64,000 nucleotides of DNA. It comes from JACVRW01 sp963716215 (GTDB lineage Bacteria > Actinomycetota > Thermoleophilia > Solirubrobacterales > Thermoleophilaceae). Below, piece after piece: positions 61,482 to 64,000 of the stretch. A program made the translations under genes and the position numbers. The DNA is taken from positions 2,790,001 to 2,854,000 of the forward strand of contig OY970298.1 in NCBI GenBank assembly GCA_963716215.1, given 5' to 3'. The notes beneath the pieces were generated by a model that ran no database searches, was not told the origin of the DNA, and saw only the letters and a program-made list of their open reading frames with translations. How positions within the stretch are numbered: position 1 is the first letter of the stretch; each line of letters opens with the position of its first letter.

Positions 61482-62527
61482 GGGAGCACCTCCACTTCAG
61501 GGGGGAAGAACCAGAGAAAGCGACCGGTCTCGCGCAGGATCTCCTGGCCCGGCTCGTCGAGCGCGACGCCGAGGTGCACGCGGCCGTCGTAGTCGCGGTG
61601 GATGCGCTCGACCGTCACCGTGCGCCCCTCGAGCATGCGCGCCTGCAGGTCGGCGTCCAGGCCCGGACGTACCTTGACCCGCCCGCCGCGGCGGATCACC
61701 ACGCCGTCCACCTCTACCTCAGGCAGCCCGCGGGTGGGGTCGCGCACCTCGGCCGAGGGCTGCGGCGGCTCGAGCGTCATGCGGCCGTGCAGCTTCAGCA
61801 GCTCCTCCGGCGTGACGGCCGACGCCCGCTCGATCATCTCCCTGACCGCCGGGTCCTGACGCTCGATCTCGGCGCGCTCGGCGTCGCTGAGCGCCTGCAC
61901 GTGCAGGACAAGCGCCTCCTCGATCTCGGTGTTGTCGAACAGGTTGCCGCGGCTCTCGGGCGCGATCTGCGGGTGGTCCGGCAGCACGATCGCGGCGCCG
62001 AGCATCACGTCGTCCTCAGCGGAGGCGAGCACCGGCCAGGTGTTGACGCTGTCGCACGGGGCGTCGAGCTGGGACAGGAAGCGACCGCCGTCCACGCGCA
62101 GCGTCGGGTGCGCCGAGATCAGCGACCGCTCGATCGCGGCGGCGCGGTCGATGTCCGCCGGTGCCTCGGTGCGGTTCTCCACGCGGAACGACACCAGCCG
62201 CCGCCCGCCCTCGAGCGGCGCCACCGCCAGGCGGGTGCGCACCTCCAGCCCTTCCACGCTGAAGTCGCCGCTGCCCTCGAGGCGCTGCGGCTCGGCCCGG
62301 TGGCGCTCGCCGCTCGGCGCCAGGAAGCGCACCTCCGCGGTCACCTCGCCGCCGCCCTCCACCACGCAGCGGAGGTCGAGGTGGTCGTAGGTGGTGTCCA
62401 GCTCGCGGGCGTACGCCGGCGGGTAGACGATTCCGAACGGCGTGGGCGTGGCGTTCTTGGTCGCGCCGGGCGTATAGGGGTAGAGCGCGTAGCCCTCGTA
62501 GAGCAGCGTGTCGACGAGCTCGCTCAT
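61478..62527 (-). CDS. Hydrogenase-cluster protein of unknown function
   Basis: 349-aa protein, start ATG 62527, overlapping the DUF6084 stop by 4 nt. Soluble; beta-rich first half (YEGYALYPYTPGATKNATPTPF), later DNTEIEEALVLHVQALSDAE, and a C-terminal SH3-like stretch VKVRPGLDADLQARMLEGRT. The conserved YEGYxLYPYxPxAxKN beginning is, from memory, typical of proteins in actinobacterial uptake-hydrogenase clusters. Activity unknown; a structural or assembly role is likely. Confidence 0.8.
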   Translation of the reverse strand: MSELVDTLLYEGYALYPYTPGATKNATPTPFGIVYPPAYARELDTTYDHLDLRCVVEGGGEVTAEVRFLAPSGERHRAEPQRLEGSGDFSVEGLEVRTRLAVAPLEGGRRLVSFRVENRTEAPADIDRAAAIERSLISAHPTLRVDGGRFLSQLDAPCDSVNTWPVLASAEDDVMLGAAIVLPDHPQIAPESRGNLFDNTEIEEALVLHVQALSDAERAEIERQDPAVREMIERASAVTPEELLKLHGRMTLEPPQPSAEVRDPTRGLPEVEVDGVVIRRGGRVKVRPGLDADLQARMLEGRTVTVERIHRDYDGRVHLGVALDEPGQEILRETGRFLWFFPPEVEVLP

Positions 62528-63183
62528 GGGCCAAGTAGCTCCCTCACGCAGGCGTCGATCGTCGGCAGCGCGCGCCGCGCCTTCTCGCGCTGCAGCGCCT
62601 GCAGCGTCGACTCCTGCAGCGCGATCCAGCCGGTGCGCGGGTAGTAGTGCTCGATCAGCTCGCGCCACGTCGCGACCGAGAAGCGGAACTCGGCCGAGCA
62701 GGACCAGGGGATCAGCGACATCTGCAGGCGCCCCTCGTCGCCGCGGTAGTGGACGGTGCCGTTGAAGTTGAACGCCAGCGGCACCTCGCCGTCGGGCAGG
62801 CCGTAGAGGTACTTGGTGGAGGCGACCTCCATGTCGAAGCTGCACGGCACGGCCACGCGGAAGGTCGTGGATCCGGTGAACGACGGCACGAGCACGTCGG
62901 CCTGGTGCCACACGAGGCTGCGCGTAGTCGTGGCCCAGCGCTCCGGGGCGCCGAACAGCTCCACCAGCTTCTCGCGCGTCTCGGCGTCGTAGGTGCGCCG
63001 GGCCGGCTCGATCATGACCTGCGCGGACAGCGCGATCGCGTACACCTGCCGGCCGCCCGGCTCGCTCACGTGCACGTCGAAGTCGACCGCGGGAACAGCG
63101 GCGTGGCGGCGGCCGGCGGCCCCCAGCACCTGGAACTCCGGCTCAGGCGCGACCGGTACCTCCAGGATCTCCGGGTGACTCAC
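62524..63183 (-). CDS. DUF6084-like hydrogenase-cluster protein
   Basis: 219-aa protein, start GTG 63183. Blocks such as VHVSEPGGRQVYAIALSAQV, FTGSTTFRVAVPCSFDMEV, then KYLYGLPDGEVPLAFNFNGT and PWSCSAEFRFSVATWREL match the DUF6084 family as I remember it, found beside actinobacterial hydrogenase genes. One Cys-rich PWSCSAEF. Function unknown. Overlaps both neighbours by 4 nt. Confidence 0.8.
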   Translation of the reverse strand: MSHPEILEVPVAPEPEFQVLGAAGRRHAAVPAVDFDVHVSEPGGRQVYAIALSAQVMIEPARRTYDAETREKLVELFGAPERWATTTRSLVWHQADVLVPSFTGSTTFRVAVPCSFDMEVASTKYLYGLPDGEVPLAFNFNGTVHYRGDEGRLQMSLIPWSCSAEFRFSVATWRELIEHYYPRTGWIALQESTLQALQREKARRALPTIDACVRELLGP

Positions 63184-63800
63184 GCGGCCACCGCCCGCAG
63201 CTCGTCGAAATAGCGATCGATCGCCTGCTCGACGCCGGCACCGCCGGAGATGCCCTCCCATGCAGCCTTGACGAGGCCGACGAGCATGTAGCAGCGGTCG
63301 ATCGGCGCTATCGCGAATGCCGGGGCATCCGACATCCGGTTGACGATCAGAGCCTCGGCGTCCGGCTCCAGGTCCCGCAGGACCGGGTTCATCCCCACGA
63401 GGCGATCCCAGGTCTCGAAGTGGAGCTCGCTCTCGGTGGCGCCGGCCGGGCTCGGGTAGAGCGCCACCACGCAGTTCGTGACGCTCGAGTGCATGAAGAA
63501 GGCGAGTCCGATCGGGATCCGGAACTGCGCCCAGATCTCCTCCGGCAACCGGAAGTCCTCCAGCCAGACGGTGCGCGTGCCGGTCGGGCGGAACTCCGGA
63601 TCGCCGGAGCGCAAGCCCCAGCAGCTCTCGCACACGCAGACGATCTGGCGCTCGTAGAGGTTGAGCATGTGCCGGTGGTCCGCCGGCACGGTCGTCGCGC
63701 AGAGGTCGCAGCGCTCGCGATCGTCGGCCACCGGGGCCGGCGCCGTGGGCTGCGCGAGTCCGCGCAGTCCGGCGACCATCAGGGCCCGCTCGCGCGTCAC
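63180..63800 (-). CDS. DUF5947-like hydrogenase-cluster protein
   Basis: 206-aa protein, start GTG 63800. Two Cys pairs (RCDLCATTV and CVCESCWGL) probably bind zinc or a cluster; then LPEEIWAQFRIPIGLAFFMH, VVALYPSPAGATESEL and the ending AIAPIDRCYMLVGLVKAAW fit the DUF5947 family as I recall it. Probably an assembly or electron-transfer accessory of the hydrogenase. GTGA overlap with the gene to its right. Confidence 0.8.
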   Translation of the reverse strand: MTRERALMVAGLRGLAQPTAPAPVADDRERCDLCATTVPADHRHMLNLYERQIVCVCESCWGLRSGDPEFRPTGTRTVWLEDFRLPEEIWAQFRIPIGLAFFMHSSVTNCVVALYPSPAGATESELHFETWDRLVGMNPVLRDLEPDAEALIVNRMSDAPAFAIAPIDRCYMLVGLVKAAWEGISGGAGVEQAIDRYFDELRAVAA

Positions 63801-64000
63801 AGCGCGACCCTGATCTCCTCCTGCTCGCGCAGCAGCGGGACCGGCTGGAGCTGGAGGTGGTCGTCGTCCATCGAGCGACCGGCCTGCGGGAGGAAGTACC
63901 GCCGTCCGCACCCCGGGCAACCGAGCGCACCGGCGTCGAGGGCGCCGCCGTCCAGCGCGCCGCCGCAGTCCGCGCAGGTGTTCCGATACGCCAGCAGCGT
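63797..64000 (-). CDS. NifU/Rieske-like hydrogenase-cluster protein, 5' end off the window
   Basis: C-terminal 67 codons of a leftward gene that enters from the right edge. It contains two Cys pairs, NTCADCGGALDGGALDAGA and then CPGCGRRYFLPQAGR, and ends LQPVPLLREQEEIRVAL. This resembles the Rieske- or zinc-ribbon-like tail of NifU-type proteins in actinobacterial hydrogenase loci. The N-terminus is not visible. Stop overlaps the DUF5947 start by 4 nt. Confidence 0.75.
   Translation of the reverse strand, partial: TLLAYRNTCADCGGALDGGALDAGALGCPGCGRRYFLPQAGRSMDDDHLQLQPVPLLREQEEIRVAL

Overview
The window is from a very GC-rich, gene-dense bacterial chromosome. Codon third positions are mostly G/C, GTG/TTG starts are common, and start/stop overlaps (ATGA, GTGA, TTGA) are frequent. 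The gene content is actinobacterial: F420-type LLM and Ddn-like oxidoreductases, CsoR/CopZ/CopA, DesK-type kinases, many SnoaL-like proteins, and the accessory-gene set of actinobacterial [NiFe]-hydrogenases. A soil actinobacterium, perhaps of the Thermoleophilia/Solirubrobacterales, is my inference only. I see no rRNA, tRNA, CRISPR, insertion sequence, phage gene or origin.

Layout. (1) 1-11.9 kb is a cyclic-amide and purine/pyrimidine catabolic island. hyuA-hyuB run leftward and a divergent LLM oxidoreductase runs rightward; both promoters carry the same GACCGG-N4-CCGGTC palindrome. A GntR-led seven-gene run (11840 to 4643) holds an ABC importer, an 8-oxoguanine-deaminase-like amidohydrolase, an SDR and a dihydropyrimidinase/hydantoinase. 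(2) 12-21.6 kb is mixed: a GAF histidine kinase, an alpha/beta hydrolase, small enzymes, a frameshifted SnoaL gene, a TPR-LuxR regulator coupled to an acyl-CoA-dehydrogenase-like flavoprotein, and a divergent HxlR regulator with a clear operator. (3) 21.6-25.8 kb is a copper-resistance operon, with csoR divergent and three operator-like boxes. (4) 26-32.3 kb holds small secreted and membrane proteins, a pentapeptide-repeat protein and an ArsR-SRPBCC pair. (5) 32.3-51.8 kb is the most unusual region. It has four different ureohydrolases, one closely resembling Ni-dependent guanidine hydrolase (GdmH), plus an APC permease, PucR, a DUF1989 protein, three redox or nitrilase-type enzymes, two SDRs and a PgdA/imidase-like deacetylase. 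It is interrupted at 43-46 kb by an AraC/VOC/UvrA-like cassette. (6) 51.8-55.1 kb has a disulfide-reductase-like flavoprotein fused by overlaps to an orphan pair of Dpp-type permeases. (7) 56.2-64 kb is a leftward hydrogenase maturation operon: NifU/Rieske-like, DUF5947, DUF6084, an unknown, protease, hypA, hypB, double-SIS, hypF, an unknown. The structural genes must lie beyond the right edge.

How they may work together (inference). Regions 1 and 5 look like scavenging of nitrogen from nucleobase, hydantoin and guanidino compounds, with several hydrolases feeding urea or ammonia. Region 7 points to oxidation of trace H2. HypA/HypB-type nickel delivery is also what the characterised guanidine hydrolase needs, which may link regions 5 and 7. 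A 13-bp identical motif in two divergent intergenic regions (gdmH/APC permease and pucR/DUF1989) suggests shared control in region 5.
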